Source: Paenibacillus sp. FSL R5-0766 (GTDB lineage: Bacteria; Bacillota; Bacilli; Paenibacillales; Paenibacillaceae). Taken from it: a DNA stretch of 64,000 nucleotides. The stretch spans positions 992,001 through 1,056,000 of the forward strand of contig NZ_CP150227.1 of NCBI RefSeq assembly GCF_037971845.1, given 5' to 3'. A program made the position numbers and the translations under genes. Positions 26,819 through 37,032 of this stretch are shown one piece after another (position 1 is the stretch's first letter; every line of letters begins with the position of its first letter). Below the pieces are notes generated by a model. The model saw only the letters and a program-made list of their open reading frames with translations, was not told where the DNA came from and searched no databases.

Positions 26819-29800
26819 ATGAATCAGGAAGAGCAAGTACAGGTGTATATGGATGGATTGCAGGAAAGAGCCAAGTCGTTGACAGGGGTACAGCTTGAGC
26901 TGGCAGGCTATGTTGTGGAGATCGCCGGGTCTACGTATTTGCGTGGAGACGAAAAGATGTTTTTGAATACTGATAAGTTGCTTGGAAGGTTGGCTGCAGA
27001 AACGCAGAAAACATTATTCGAGCCACTGTTGGGTGTGCTCCAGCATCTGGCGAGCGAGTCATTGGTTGCACGATTCCGTTATATTGCAGAGCGTGCGACT
27101 CGTTTCCCATACAGTAACAACTATGAACGCCGGCCTTTTCGCACATCCGATCCGGAGCAGCATGTAGAACAGGTCATTCGCAAACTGATGGGATTGTTCC
27201 GTATGGAAATGAAAAACTTCTCTTTGGAAGAATATGTGTCACTTCGTGAGTACAAGCTGGATTATCTGCATGAGATCCGTTGGGTCCTGGCGGATTGTAT
27301 CGCTTATGAACTGGATCATCAGGGCGGAGATATGAAGCAGGCGCTGCATGATATTATCTATGGTGACAATCAGACGGCGCTGTTAACCCATGAAATGATC
27401 AAAGGTATATTCATGAGCGATCAGGCGGATGCCTATCAGATGGTGGGTGAGCTGCTCGTTGCAGCAAGGTTGCAGGAAGGGCTGCGCCAAAGCATTGTGG
27501 AGCGGATGGATGAAGGGACACTGGAAGCCTATATTTACATATTAAAAATCATTATCGACAACAACCTGATTCGTTTCAGTTCTGTGGTAAGAGCGCTTGC
27601 CGTATGGACGGGGATCGGCCTAGAAGCAGCCAACCAGCGTGTTGCCGCACAGTTGATTGAACAGGCCTATCAGGCGCTTGTGCAAGCAGAAGTACGCGAG
27701 GCCTGGCAGCAGGAAGCTAACGCCAACAAACTCTTTATCAGTCTGTGGGCGACAGCGGTCATTGAAGAGAATGAATTGAAGAGCAAGATAATCGAGATTA
27801 TGGATCAAGGTCAGTTATATCAGAAGATTGTTGCCCAATACGTACTGGCTAACAGCCAGAACAGAGAGCTTCGTTTGAACATTGCACGTCGTTATCTGGA
27901 GGCGCAGGACACCGAGTTGATGCACTGGATTGTGACCAACTATGATGCGATGTATATGTACAACTGGAGTTTTGAGAATGGAGAGAATCAGCGTAGCGTC
28001 TACGTGTGGCCATTGCCTGCTCTTGGAGATAAGGCCTTGCGGCGTCAGGACTTTGATCGGTTCAAACAGATGCTGGGTGCCATTCCAAAAGGCGGGTCAG
28101 GTGGACCATCGGGTGTACTTGAGTATGTTCACTACCGGATGGATACGGATGATGTAGTCAAGAAAATGTTATATTTGGCCGCTTATGATATGGACCCGGA
28201 ATGGATCGGGGAGGTCATCGCAATCAAGGACCGTTTAAGCCCGGAACTACGCGGAGAACTGTTGTCCCAGTTTGTTCAGCATCCTGATAATGAGGTGCAA
28301 AGACAGTTTGTGTTTGAGAGTTTGTCCGATAAAAGCATCAGTAATCGGGAGAGTGCACTCGCCAAAGCGAAGCTGCTCACGTTGACGGTTGATGAGATGA
28401 AACAGATGGAGGCGTTGATGAAGCTCAAAACAGGCTCACTTCGTCAGAAGGTCATCCATGTATTGTTACTGCAACCTGTGGACCAATTGGAGGTCTCGCT
28501 GAAGCGACTTTTGCAGGCCAAGAGTGAACTGCAGCGCTTGGGTGCGCTAGAATTATTGACCGAGATTGCGGCAGATCCAGAGCGGATAGATCAGCAGGAG
28601 CAATTGCAGCCATTGGCGCAGCTGATTGAGACACCCACTGCCAAGGAACAGAAACTACTGGATAAGCTGACTGATCAGGGGAGACGTTACACAGTTTCTA
28701 ATGGATTTGGTTTATTTGATCCGAAGCGACGTGAGCCATTGCTGGATGAGAAGCGTGATCTCAAGGGCCATAATCCGAAGGATATTTTTACACTCTCTCT
28801 GGATAAGACCAGACCATTTCTGGAGGGACTTAGTGAATTAGTGCATGAACACAGGGATTATGAGTATCAAGTGGAATACTACGCTGGCTATAAAGACACA
28901 TTGTTAGTCGGAGCGAGTCTTCGCTCCAAGGTTCCGTATGGAGAGCGGAATGAAATGAAGCAGATGGAACAGTTCCCGCTTCATGACGTATGGGAGAACT
29001 ATATTCAACATGCCGAGTTCAACAGTGTGGAACTGATGCAGCTATACATGGCTATACAGCTCGGGGAGTTCAATGGCAATTTGAGCGACCATTACAGTTA
29101 TTTCCGTGAGCAGTATGACTATGACGAATTGCAGAAGATTCCGTTATTGGAAGGCTGGCGCAAGTCGTTTGCCGAACGGATCTATCCTCTGGATGACATC
29201 GAAAAGCTGCAGCAGATGCTGGATTCGTTAACGTATAAGGATCAGGTAGTGGCACTGATATCGGCGGCATTTCAGGATAGCGATCCGATCGACACGTTTG
29301 AAATAGCTGAGAAAACCTGGGCCTCCATCATCGCAAGTATGCCTGCTGATCAACTCGAGAAAGAGTCAGGTATGCTTCATATTATGACTGGACCTTGGAA
29401 TTATGTAGTTCGTGGCAAAATCCATGACGATAACAGCTTCAGACGGTTCTTCCAGACGGCTTACCAGTTCACCAGTCTTGTAGAGAGTAGTCAGCCGCTG
29501 TCTTTACTGTCACTTGAAGATTTCCTGCGTGCGTACCAGTTGAACCTGATTGATGATCAAGAGATATATCGACAGGTGCTGGTCGGTGGGAATCGTCTGT
29601 TGTTTATTCGGGACTTAACATCCACTCGTACAGAAATGATCGCGAGTGATCCGAAGCTTGTTCAATTGCGAGATGCGGTGGTCGATCGCATTCTGGAGAT
29701 TGAGCTGACCCGGGGAGAACTCTCTACAGAAGTAAGCACACTTGCCATGAAACTGGATCGAATTGAAGGCATGGAACACTGGGTACATCTGGTCTCGGCG

Positions 29801-31789
29801 ATGGATCAGGATACATTTGTCCGTGGATATATCTATAGTTATGGAGACAACACAACACGTAAAGAGACGTTTAGCTATTTAATTCAGAATTGTCATCCAC
29901 GGGATGGAGAAGATGATAAGCGTCTTGGGGAGTTGCTCCATAAGTATCCGGTGAATGAGAAAAAATTGCTGGAAGCAGCCATGTACGCCCCGCAGTGGAT
30001 GGAGATTGTAGCGAAACATCTGGGATGGGAAGGTCTTCGCAGTGCAGCCTGGTACTTCCATGCCCATATTAATGAACGCTTTACTGCGGAGAAAGAAACC
30101 ATCGTGGCCCACTATTCTCCAATCTCACCACAGGACTTTAATGAAGGTGCGTTTGATATCGCATGGTTTGAAGAAGCCTATGCTGCTGTCGGAGAGGAAC
30201 GATTCAATCTGTTATACGATTGTGCCAAGTACATTTCCGGGGGATCTAATCACCGCAGATCCCAATTGTTCGCAGATGCTGCACTGGGCAAGCTTCGATT
30301 GGACGATATGCGTGAGTCCGTGTCAGACAAGCGAAACAAGGATCATTTGTTAACCTACAGTTTGATTCCATTCGCTGTAAATCGCGAACAGGATCTGCGT
30401 GAGCGATACGACTTCATTCAGAAGTTCCTGATGCAGAGCAAACAATTCGGTGCGCAACGCCGTGCCAGTGAAGGTGTGGCCTCACAGATTGCACTGGGCA
30501 ATCTTGCTCGTAATGCAGGTTATGCCGATGTTACGCGGCTGATGTGGGACATGGAAGCACGTAAGTTGGATGAGATGAAATCCTTCTTTGAACCTCATGC
30601 ATTGGATGCTGACACGACGGCACAATTGGTCATTGATGAGGAAGGCCAACCCGAGATGGTTATCGTTAGCAAAAGCAAGACACTCAAATCTGTACCTGCC
30701 CGGTTCAAAAAAGATGGATATATCGCTGAACTGAAAGAGCTGAAATCGGATCTGGTGGATCAGTATCGCCGTGCACGGCAGGAGCTGGAACGTTCGATGA
30801 CTGCTGGAACGTCATTTACACGTGAGGAAATTGCCAGTCTGATGCAAAATCCGGTTATACAACCGCTGGTAAGAACACTTGTCTTCCAGTCAGGTGACAT
30901 GACTGGGAGATTCGATGTATCGTCCAGTGGATTGGTTGCTCCAGGACCGGAGGGTACGATCCAGGCACTAGCGGAACAGGATCAACTGTTGATTGCTCAT
31001 CCGCTTCATCTGTATCAGAGCGGAAGCTGGAGTGAGTTCCAGCGGGATCTGTTCACCCGTCAGGAGCGTCAGCCGTTCAAGCAGGTATTCCGTGAGCTGT
31101 ATCTTCCTAACGAGGACGAATTGGCTAATGGTACGGTGTCTCGCCGATATGCCGGGTATCAGATTCAACCGAAAAAAGCAGTAGCTCTGCTGAAAGGACG
31201 CCAATGGACTGTCAGTTATGAGGAAGGTCTGCAGAAGGTAAGTTATGAGCATAATCTGATCGCGAATCTCTATGCCATGGCAGATTGGTTCTCACCAGCA
31301 GATACCGAAGCACCTACCTTGGAGACGGTGCAGTTCTACGATCGCAAGAGCTACAAACCTGTAGCGCTGCAAGATGTGCCGCTGACGTTCTTCTCCGAAG
31401 TTATGCGTGATATCGATCTGGTGGTCAGCGTTGCACATGTGGGAGGCGTAGATCCGGAAGCCAGCCTGACAACAATCGAGATGCGCCACGTCATTGTGAA
31501 TGAGTCGTTGCGTCTGCTGAAGATCGACAATGTACGTTTGGACGGGAATTACGCACGAATTGATGGTGAATTAGGTGAGTATGCTGTTCATCTGGGAAGT
31601 GGTAATGTGTTCAAACAAGCCACAGGTGCACTTCATATTGTTCCGGTGCACAGTCAGCATCGGGGGCGAATCTTCCTGCCATTCCTGGATGAAGATCCGA
31701 GAACAGCTGAGATTCTGTCCAAGGTGATGTTGCTCGCTGAAGATAAAAAGATTAAGGACCCGCAGATTCTTGCACAATTACAGAACTAG
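26819..31789 (+). CDS. Giant DUF4132-family protein
   Basis: The protein is about 1656 residues, soluble and helical. Its start at 26819 has AAGGAGGAGA at ideal distance; the ATG at 26801 overlaps that site. The C-terminal third (about 1380-1655: FKQVFRELYLP, YAGYQIQPKKAVALLKGRQW, FYDRKSYKPVALQDVP, RIFLPFLDEDPRTAEIL) matches the DUF4132 family, whose E. coli members include YehI and MolR. The long N-terminal part looks like HEAT-type helical repeats, for example around 540-640. The molecular function is unknown. The MolR name recalls molybdate, and a molybdoenzyme gene lies just upstream, but this is only suggestive. A strong terminator follows. Confidence 0.8.
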   Translation: MNQEEQVQVYMDGLQERAKSLTGVQLELAGYVVEIAGSTYLRGDEKMFLNTDKLLGRLAAETQKTLFEPLLGVLQHLASESLVARFRYIAERATRFPYSNNYERRPFRTSDPEQHVEQVIRKLMGLFRMEMKNFSLEEYVSLREYKLDYLHEIRWVLADCIAYELDHQGGDMKQALHDIIYGDNQTALLTHEMIKGIFMSDQADAYQMVGELLVAARLQEGLRQSIVERMDEGTLEAYIYILKIIIDNNLIRFSSVVRALAVWTGIGLEAANQRVAAQLIEQAYQALVQAEVREAWQQEANANKLFISLWATAVIEENELKSKIIEIMDQGQLYQKIVAQYVLANSQNRELRLNIARRYLEAQDTELMHWIVTNYDAMYMYNWSFENGENQRSVYVWPLPALGDKALRRQDFDRFKQMLGAIPKGGSGGPSGVLEYVHYRMDTDDVVKKMLYLAAYDMDPEWIGEVIAIKDRLSPELRGELLSQFVQHPDNEVQRQFVFESLSDKSISNRESALAKAKLLTLTVDEMKQMEALMKLKTGSLRQKVIHVLLLQPVDQLEVSLKRLLQAKSELQRLGALELLTEIAADPERIDQQEQLQPLAQLIETPTAKEQKLLDKLTDQGRRYTVSNGFGLFDPKRREPLLDEKRDLKGHNPKDIFTLSLDKTRPFLEGLSELVHEHRDYEYQVEYYAGYKDTLLVGASLRSKVPYGERNEMKQMEQFPLHDVWENYIQHAEFNSVELMQLYMAIQLGEFNGNLSDHYSYFREQYDYDELQKIPLLEGWRKSFAERIYPLDDIEKLQQMLDSLTYKDQVVALISAAFQDSDPIDTFEIAEKTWASIIASMPADQLEKESGMLHIMTGPWNYVVRGKIHDDNSFRRFFQTAYQFTSLVESSQPLSLLSLEDFLRAYQLNLIDDQEIYRQVLVGGNRLLFIRDLTSTRTEMIASDPKLVQLRDAVVDRILEIELTRGELSTEVSTLAMKLDRIEGMEHWVHLVSAMDQDTFVRGYIYSYGDNTTRKETFSYLIQNCHPRDGEDDKRLGELLHKYPVNEKKLLEAAMYAPQWMEIVAKHLGWEGLRSAAWYFHAHINERFTAEKETIVAHYSPISPQDFNEGAFDIAWFEEAYAAVGEERFNLLYDCAKYISGGSNHRRSQLFADAALGKLRLDDMRESVSDKRNKDHLLTYSLIPFAVNREQDLRERYDFIQKFLMQSKQFGAQRRASEGVASQIALGNLARNAGYADVTRLMWDMEARKLDEMKSFFEPHALDADTTAQLVIDEEGQPEMVIVSKSKTLKSVPARFKKDGYIAELKELKSDLVDQYRRARQELERSMTAGTSFTREEIASLMQNPVIQPLVRTLVFQSGDMTGRFDVSSSGLVAPGPEGTIQALAEQDQLLIAHPLHLYQSGSWSEFQRDLFTRQERQPFKQVFRELYLPNEDELANGTVSRRYAGYQIQPKKAVALLKGRQWTVSYEEGLQKVSYEHNLIANLYAMADWFSPADTEAPTLETVQFYDRKSYKPVALQDVPLTFFSEVMRDIDLVVSVAHVGGVDPEASLTTIEMRHVIVNESLRLLKIDNVRLDGNYARIDGELGEYAVHLGSGNVFKQATGALHIVPVHSQHRGRIFLPFLDEDPRTAEILSKVMLLAEDKKIKDPQILAQLQN

Positions 31790-31810
31790 AAGTGATTGAA
31801 CAGAAGTGAG

Positions 31811-31834
31811 CCGCCCCTCTTGGGGCGGTTTTTT
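31811..31834 (+). terminator. Terminator of the DUF4132 operon
   Basis: CCGCCCC pairs perfectly with GGGGCGG around a four-base loop, followed by TTTTTT. The 31835-32451 gap after it is AT-rich and holds a possible 28-codon ORF and an 18-bp dyad, listed separately; I see nothing else I can support. Confidence 0.9.
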
Positions 31835-32263
31835 ATTTGTTACTCCGATTTCAATGTAACTTCGAATCTCAATATAACGAGTGTAGAACAAGAATCATGG
31901 TCGGAAAGTGAACAATATGGAGCAATTCCAACATAAAGGCAGCTGAAGAACCTGTTAAAAGGGACCTCAGTTGCTTTTATATTTTTGGATATTTCAATGG
32001 ACCGGATTGGTTCCGTTTTCAAATAGACTTAGGACCCAGAGTGTGTGGGTATATTCCTTAATCTGATAATTAATTGCATTAATTGGTTGATTGGGAGTGG
32101 GTCGAACCGACTGTTTTTAAAAGTTAAGAATCTGTTCTAAAGTAGTTACGGAAATGTAAATAATTCGTTTTCTTATCTTGTTATCTGAATTATTAATATG
32201 GTGATTCCAAAGAACTAGGCTTGTTCTAATCGGTCATTTACCAAATTTAAGGGGATGTAATTC

Positions 32264-32350
32264 ATGATCATGTCGGCTATCGTTAGAAAGCGAAATCTGC
32301 TGACTGGCTTGCAGGCTGCAGTTTCGGAAGCCATGTGCAGGACGACCTGA
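32264..32350 (+). CDS. Possible 28-residue leader peptide
   Basis: An ATG preceded by AAGGGGATG at workable spacing opens a 28-codon frame beginning MIMSAIVRKR and ending in TGA, about 100 bp before the GH3 gene. It is basic, with a mildly hydrophobic middle. It may be a chance ORF; there is no homology I recognise. Confidence 0.25.
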   Translation: MIMSAIVRKRNLLTGLQAAVSEAMCRTT

Positions 32351-32388
32351 ATGCTTGAAAGACTGGGATCAAGCCAGTTTGCATTCCC

Positions 32389-32406
32389 TTGTATACATGT
32401 ATTCAA
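32389..32406. promoter_or_regulatory. 18-bp dyad upstream of the GH3 gene, candidate operator
   Basis: TTGTATACATGTATTCAA is an inverted repeat (TTG, one mismatch, ATACATGTAT, one mismatch, CAA) lying 45 bp before the GH3 start. GntR- or LacI-type repressors of sugar genes use sites like this; the actual binder is unknown. Confidence 0.4.
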
Positions 32407-32451
32407 TATGTGCACAAGAAAAATGATCAAGAGAGAAGGAGAGCTTACAAC

Positions 32452-35163
32452 ATGAACAGAAGACTCAATCTGATTTTCCTCAAACGATGGTTTATGTTAT
32501 TAATCATCGTGGCGGTGGCGGCTATGCCGTTACACGCCTTCGCCGCGGAGGCGGAATCCGGGGCCGATCGGCCATGGATGAACACATCTCTATCTGCGGA
32601 AGAACGCACCGAGCTGTTGCTCAAGGAGATGACGCTGGAGGAGAAAGTTGGATTCGTAACTGGTAAAGTAAATAACTATTATGGTTTCTATAATGATGGA
32701 TTGGAGCGCCTCGGCATTCCGGCATTACAGATGGCAGATGGACCCGCAGGAGTACGTGTGGCTAACCCGGATGTGCAGGACAAAAAGTCCACGGCATTGC
32801 CTGCACCCATCGCGCTTGCCGCTTCCTGGGATACCAATCTGGCCAAGAAATATGGCGATCTGATCGGTCAGGAAGCACATGATACAACACATAATGTAGT
32901 GCTCGGCCCTGGGCTGGATATTGCACGTACACCATGGGGTTCCCGGAACTTCGAATCTCTCGGGGAAGATCCGCTACTGGCTTCCGGCATGGGTGCAGCG
33001 TATGTGAACGGGATTCAAAGTAATCCAGTTATTGCTACAGCGAAACACTATATCCTGAACAACCAGGAGACGGAACGTTTCACGACCAATGCAACAGCCA
33101 GCGAACGTGCCATTCAGGAAGTCTATGCACGTCCGTTCCAGGCGATGGTCGAAAAAGCGGATCTTGGTTCAGCAATGTGTTCATTTAACCAGGTGAACGG
33201 TACATATGCTTGTGAGAACAAGGAGATGCTGACAGATGTCCTTAAGAATCAGTTTGGCTTCGAAGGGTTTGTCATGAGTGACTACGGCGCAAACTTCAGC
33301 ACGGCCAAATCTGCTAATGCGGGTCTGGATCTGGAGACACCTGGAGAGCCTTACGGCAAATGGGGAAGTAAGCTACTGGAAGCCGTGAACAATGGCGAAG
33401 TCAGCGAGCAAACCATTGATGAGAAGGTTAGACGCATTTTGCTTCAAATGTTCGATAAAGGGCTGTTTGATAACCCGGTAACAAATACACAAATCAATGC
33501 CAAGAAAGACGGCAAACAGGCACGTGAAATTGCAGAAGAGAGCATGGTTCTTTTGCAAAACAACGATAATACACTGCCGCTGTCCAAGAAAAACGTGAAA
33601 TCCATCGCTGTCATCGGACCGGATGCAGATAACGCATCGGCTGCTGGTGGAGGTAGCAGTCTGGTTAATCCAACGTATACTGTAAGTCCGCTGCAAGGCA
33701 TTCGTAACCGTGCTGGTAACGGTGTGGATGTAAAATATGCTGCCGGAACGGATCCTATCTCCGCAGGAGATGCATTTAATGGACCATCCGCCGTACCTTC
33801 TACTCTTTTATCACCAGCGGATGCTCAGGAAAGTGAAAGAGACTATGGTACAGATCGTGCGGAATACGGTCTGCGTGCTGAATACTGGACGAATAAAGAT
33901 ATGGAGGGTAATCCTTCTTTGGTCCGAACAGATCATCAGGTTAATATGAATCTTGGATTCTACAACTATGAAGGTTTTAACGCGCAATCTTCCAAGCTTC
34001 CAGTGACACCTACGAAATTCAATGCCAAAATGTCTGCTCGTTGGACAGGGGCGATCACAGCACCTCAAACGGGTGAATATAAACTGTCCCTGACCAGTCT
34101 AGGTTCCGCAAAACTGTATGTGGATGATAAGTTACTCGTAGACAATCAAGGTGAAACATTGAGTACAACGAATAAAGAAATCACGTTCAAAGAAGGCGAG
34201 TCCCACAATATTCGAATTGAGTATCGTACGGATTTCCCGGTACAGACCAATCATGATATGGGTGCGCAGGTTCGTTTTGGCTGGGAAGCTCCAGAAGACG
34301 CTGTGGATATCAAAATGCAAAAAGCAGTTGATCTGGCAAAAAAATCAGATGTTGCCGTCGTGGTAACTCGTACGTATGACAGTGAAGGTTACGTCGACCG
34401 TTCCGACCTGAAGCTGCCGAATAACCAGGAGCAGCTGATCCGCAAGGTAGCAGCAGCCAATCCAAAAACGATTGTGGTGCAAATGAGTGGTCGCGCTGTT
34501 GAAATGGATTCCTGGCAAAAAGAAGTGCCATCCATCGTTCAGGCTTGGTATGCAGGTCAGGAACAAGGTAATGCAGTGGCACGTGTGCTGTTTGGTGATG
34601 TGAATCCATCCGGTAAGTTGCCGGTGACGTTCCCATCAGATGATTCCCAGACCCCGGTATCCACTGCGGAACAATTCCCGGGTGTTAACGGGGTGGGCAA
34701 CTATTCCGAGGGTATTTTTGTAGGGTATAAAGGATATGACAAAGAAGGCATGACACCGGCGTTTGCTTTTGGACACGGACTGTCGTATACCGATTTTAAT
34801 TATCGTAATCTACATGTGAAGAACACTGGTAAAGGTGATAAGGAAACCGTAGAAGTATCCCTGAATCTGCGTAATACCGGTAAAGTTGACGGTGCAGAAG
34901 TTGTACAGGTCTATGTTGGCAATCTGCCAACCAAAGTCGAGACTCCGAAGAAACAACTTGCTGGCTGGGCGAAGATTGATCTCAAAGCAGGCAAGCAGCA
35001 GCGGGTCAACATTCAACTGGATCGCAGCGCACTGTCCTATTGGGATGAAACATCACATGAATGGGTAATGCCTAAGGGTAAAGTTCAAGTGTATGTCGGC
35101 AGTGCATCCGATGATATTCGTCTGACAGGCAGTGTGAATATCGGAAGCAAGTCTGGTAAATAA
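32452..35163 (+). CDS. Secreted GH3 beta-glucosidase with PA14 domain
   Basis: The 903-residue enzyme starts at 32452, with AAGGAGAG upstream. A long signal peptide ends near HAFAAEA. The GH3 N-domain (about 45-310) carries the nucleophile Asp277 in VMSDYGA. The GH3 C-domain is split by a PA14 insertion (about 480-620, YGLRAEYW to NIRIEYRTDF), known in related enzymes to narrow the active site toward short beta-glucans. The C-terminus (about 785-900) is the fibronectin III-like domain. It should release glucose from beta-linked oligosaccharides outside the cell. The GH30 gene downstream suggests joint attack on a beta-glucan. Confidence 0.93.
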   Translation: MNRRLNLIFLKRWFMLLIIVAVAAMPLHAFAAEAESGADRPWMNTSLSAEERTELLLKEMTLEEKVGFVTGKVNNYYGFYNDGLERLGIPALQMADGPAGVRVANPDVQDKKSTALPAPIALAASWDTNLAKKYGDLIGQEAHDTTHNVVLGPGLDIARTPWGSRNFESLGEDPLLASGMGAAYVNGIQSNPVIATAKHYILNNQETERFTTNATASERAIQEVYARPFQAMVEKADLGSAMCSFNQVNGTYACENKEMLTDVLKNQFGFEGFVMSDYGANFSTAKSANAGLDLETPGEPYGKWGSKLLEAVNNGEVSEQTIDEKVRRILLQMFDKGLFDNPVTNTQINAKKDGKQAREIAEESMVLLQNNDNTLPLSKKNVKSIAVIGPDADNASAAGGGSSLVNPTYTVSPLQGIRNRAGNGVDVKYAAGTDPISAGDAFNGPSAVPSTLLSPADAQESERDYGTDRAEYGLRAEYWTNKDMEGNPSLVRTDHQVNMNLGFYNYEGFNAQSSKLPVTPTKFNAKMSARWTGAITAPQTGEYKLSLTSLGSAKLYVDDKLLVDNQGETLSTTNKEITFKEGESHNIRIEYRTDFPVQTNHDMGAQVRFGWEAPEDAVDIKMQKAVDLAKKSDVAVVVTRTYDSEGYVDRSDLKLPNNQEQLIRKVAAANPKTIVVQMSGRAVEMDSWQKEVPSIVQAWYAGQEQGNAVARVLFGDVNPSGKLPVTFPSDDSQTPVSTAEQFPGVNGVGNYSEGIFVGYKGYDKEGMTPAFAFGHGLSYTDFNYRNLHVKNTGKGDKETVEVSLNLRNTGKVDGAEVVQVYVGNLPTKVETPKKQLAGWAKIDLKAGKQQRVNIQLDRSALSYWDETSHEWVMPKGKVQVYVGSASDDIRLTGSVNIGSKSGK

Positions 35164-35256
35164 AAGTGCAATCAGGGAGATCGAAAAGTTGTTCTCCCAG
35201 TGAAGTTATTTGTGTCAAATGCAGTTGGTTCTACTTTATATAGATTAGGAAATTTA

Positions 35257-35283
35257 GTCGTGGCCTAGTGGCCGCGGCTTTTT
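35257..35283 (+). terminator. Terminator or attenuator between GH3 and GH30 genes
   Basis: GTCGTGGCC pairs with GGCCGCGGC over nine positions (two G-T pairs) around TAGT, followed by five T residues. The GH30 ribosome binding site begins only eight bases later, leaving no room for a promoter after it. It is therefore either a partial terminator in a GH3-GH30 operon or an attenuator. Confidence 0.75.
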
Positions 35284-35306
35284 CCACAATGGAAGGATAG
35301 TGAAGC

Positions 35307-36878
35307 ATGATGAACATAGGCTGGCGAGAGCATTCCAAACGATGGATGATCCTGTTGATCGCAGCTGTTTGTTGTATCGGTATAGGAATCGGGCTTATCT
35401 TCAACCGAAGTGAACAACCCGCTCCGACACCGGTTGTGGATAAGCAGAGAACGGCCGAAGTCTGGTTAACCACGGGAGATCAGCAAAATCTGCTTACACC
35501 ACAGAAGCCCATTCCAATTATCGATCACCATGATGCAAACACAAGTTCTTCAGTTTTTTCAACGCAGGAGTCAGACACGTCTTCGTCGGAGTTTACCATA
35601 CAGATTGACCCGGACAAGACGTATCAGACCATGGATGGATTTGGCGCAGCGATGACGGGGTCGTCGGCACATCTGATCAACCAGCTTTCAGAGGAACAAC
35701 AAGAGCAACTGCTGAAGGAACTGTTTACGATGGAAGGGCTGAACATGGATATGGTACGTCATACAATTGGTGCTTCCGATTATTCAGTGGATGAATCAGG
35801 TTTGGCTTCAAGTTATACCTATGATGATATCGAGTCTGGCACGGATTATGACATGGAACACTTTTCGATCGATAAAGATCAGGAAGTTGTGAATATGCTG
35901 GAGCGTGTGACTTGGCTGAAACCGGATCTTAAAGTGTTGGGTACCCCGTGGACGGCCCCGGCCTGGATGAAGTATGGGGAGAAGACCACGAACGGTTGGT
36001 ATCTGGATTACAACGATCCTCAGGTGTACGAAGCGTACGCAAGATATTTTGTGAAATATATCAAAGCTTATCAGACAAAGGACATTCCCATCTACGGGAT
36101 CACGTTGCAAAATGAACCGGAGTTCACCTCGGACAAATATCCGAGTATGAGTATGGGAGCTGAAGAACAAGCGATGTTCATTCAGGATTATCTCGGCCCG
36201 GCTCTACAGGATGCGGGACTGGACACGCGAATCATCGCGTATGATCATAACTGGGATCAGGCGGTTGAATATACCGACAAGGTGCTTGGTGATGAGCAGG
36301 CTGCTGCTTATATCGATGGATCTGCTTTCCACTGTTATGCAGGTGATCCATCTGCCATGTCGGAAGTGCATGAGCGCTTCCCAGACAAAAATATCTATTT
36401 TACCGAATGTAGTGGTGGGGAGTGGAGTCCAGATTTTGGCGAGAATCTGAGCTGGCAGATGTCCAATCTCATCATTGGTGCACCTCGTAACTGGGCAAAA
36501 AATGTGCTGCTCTGGAACATCGCACTCGATCCGCAAGGTGGACCCACGAACGGTGGCTGTGAGAACTGTCGTGGGGTTGTGACGATTGACCCCGACAGTG
36601 ATGAAATCACGAGAAATGTCGAGTATTATGCGTTAGGCCACATCAGCCGTTATGTACGTCCAGGAGCTGTGAGAGTGGATTCCACGCAAGAACAGGGCAA
36701 GATCGAGAACGTAACCTTCCGCAATCCAGATGGAACGATGGTGCTGGTTGCAGCTAACACGGGTGAGGCAGAAGTTTCCTTTGATGTAGTCATAGATGGA
36801 GATTCTTTTCGATATATACTGCCTTCCCAATCGGCAGCAACCTTCCGTTGGAAGCCAAAAACGGAGGTAGAACGTTGA
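35307..36878 (+). CDS. GH30 family glycoside hydrolase (glucosylceramidase/beta-1,6-glucanase type)
   Basis: The 523-residue enzyme has an N-terminal hydrophobic anchor or signal (about 12-32) and a low-complexity Ser/Thr linker up to about 90. The GH30 TIM barrel (about 95-430) carries acid/base Glu270 in LQNEPEF and nucleophile Glu367 in FTECSGG. A C-terminal beta-sandwich (about 440-520) is part of the usual GH30 fold. Members related to this type hydrolyse glucosylceramide or beta-1,6-glucan; next to a GH3 beta-glucosidase, fungal or plant beta-glucan is the likelier target, by inference. The anchor may keep it at the surface. A GGAAGGA site precedes the start. Confidence 0.9.
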   Translation: MMNIGWREHSKRWMILLIAAVCCIGIGIGLIFNRSEQPAPTPVVDKQRTAEVWLTTGDQQNLLTPQKPIPIIDHHDANTSSSVFSTQESDTSSSEFTIQIDPDKTYQTMDGFGAAMTGSSAHLINQLSEEQQEQLLKELFTMEGLNMDMVRHTIGASDYSVDESGLASSYTYDDIESGTDYDMEHFSIDKDQEVVNMLERVTWLKPDLKVLGTPWTAPAWMKYGEKTTNGWYLDYNDPQVYEAYARYFVKYIKAYQTKDIPIYGITLQNEPEFTSDKYPSMSMGAEEQAMFIQDYLGPALQDAGLDTRIIAYDHNWDQAVEYTDKVLGDEQAAAYIDGSAFHCYAGDPSAMSEVHERFPDKNIYFTECSGGEWSPDFGENLSWQMSNLIIGAPRNWAKNVLLWNIALDPQGGPTNGGCENCRGVVTIDPDSDEITRNVEYYALGHISRYVRPGAVRVDSTQEQGKIENVTFRNPDGTMVLVAANTGEAEVSFDVVIDGDSFRYILPSQSAATFRWKPKTEVER

Positions 36879-36967
36879 CTCAATATTGGAAATTATGGGT
36901 ACAGATTGAATGATGAACATGATAAAATAAACGTAGAGTTATTTCAAATTTGATGTATTAAACAAGT

Positions 36968-36989
36968 CCGATCCCAGGATCGGGCTTTT
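36968..36989 (+). terminator. Terminator of the GH30 gene
   Basis: CCGATC pairs with GATCGG over a tight loop and is followed by GCTTTT. Confidence 0.75.
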
Positions 36990-37032
36990 ACATAACCTTT
37001 TACTTTTAATAGAGAAGGAGCATACGTCGGAC

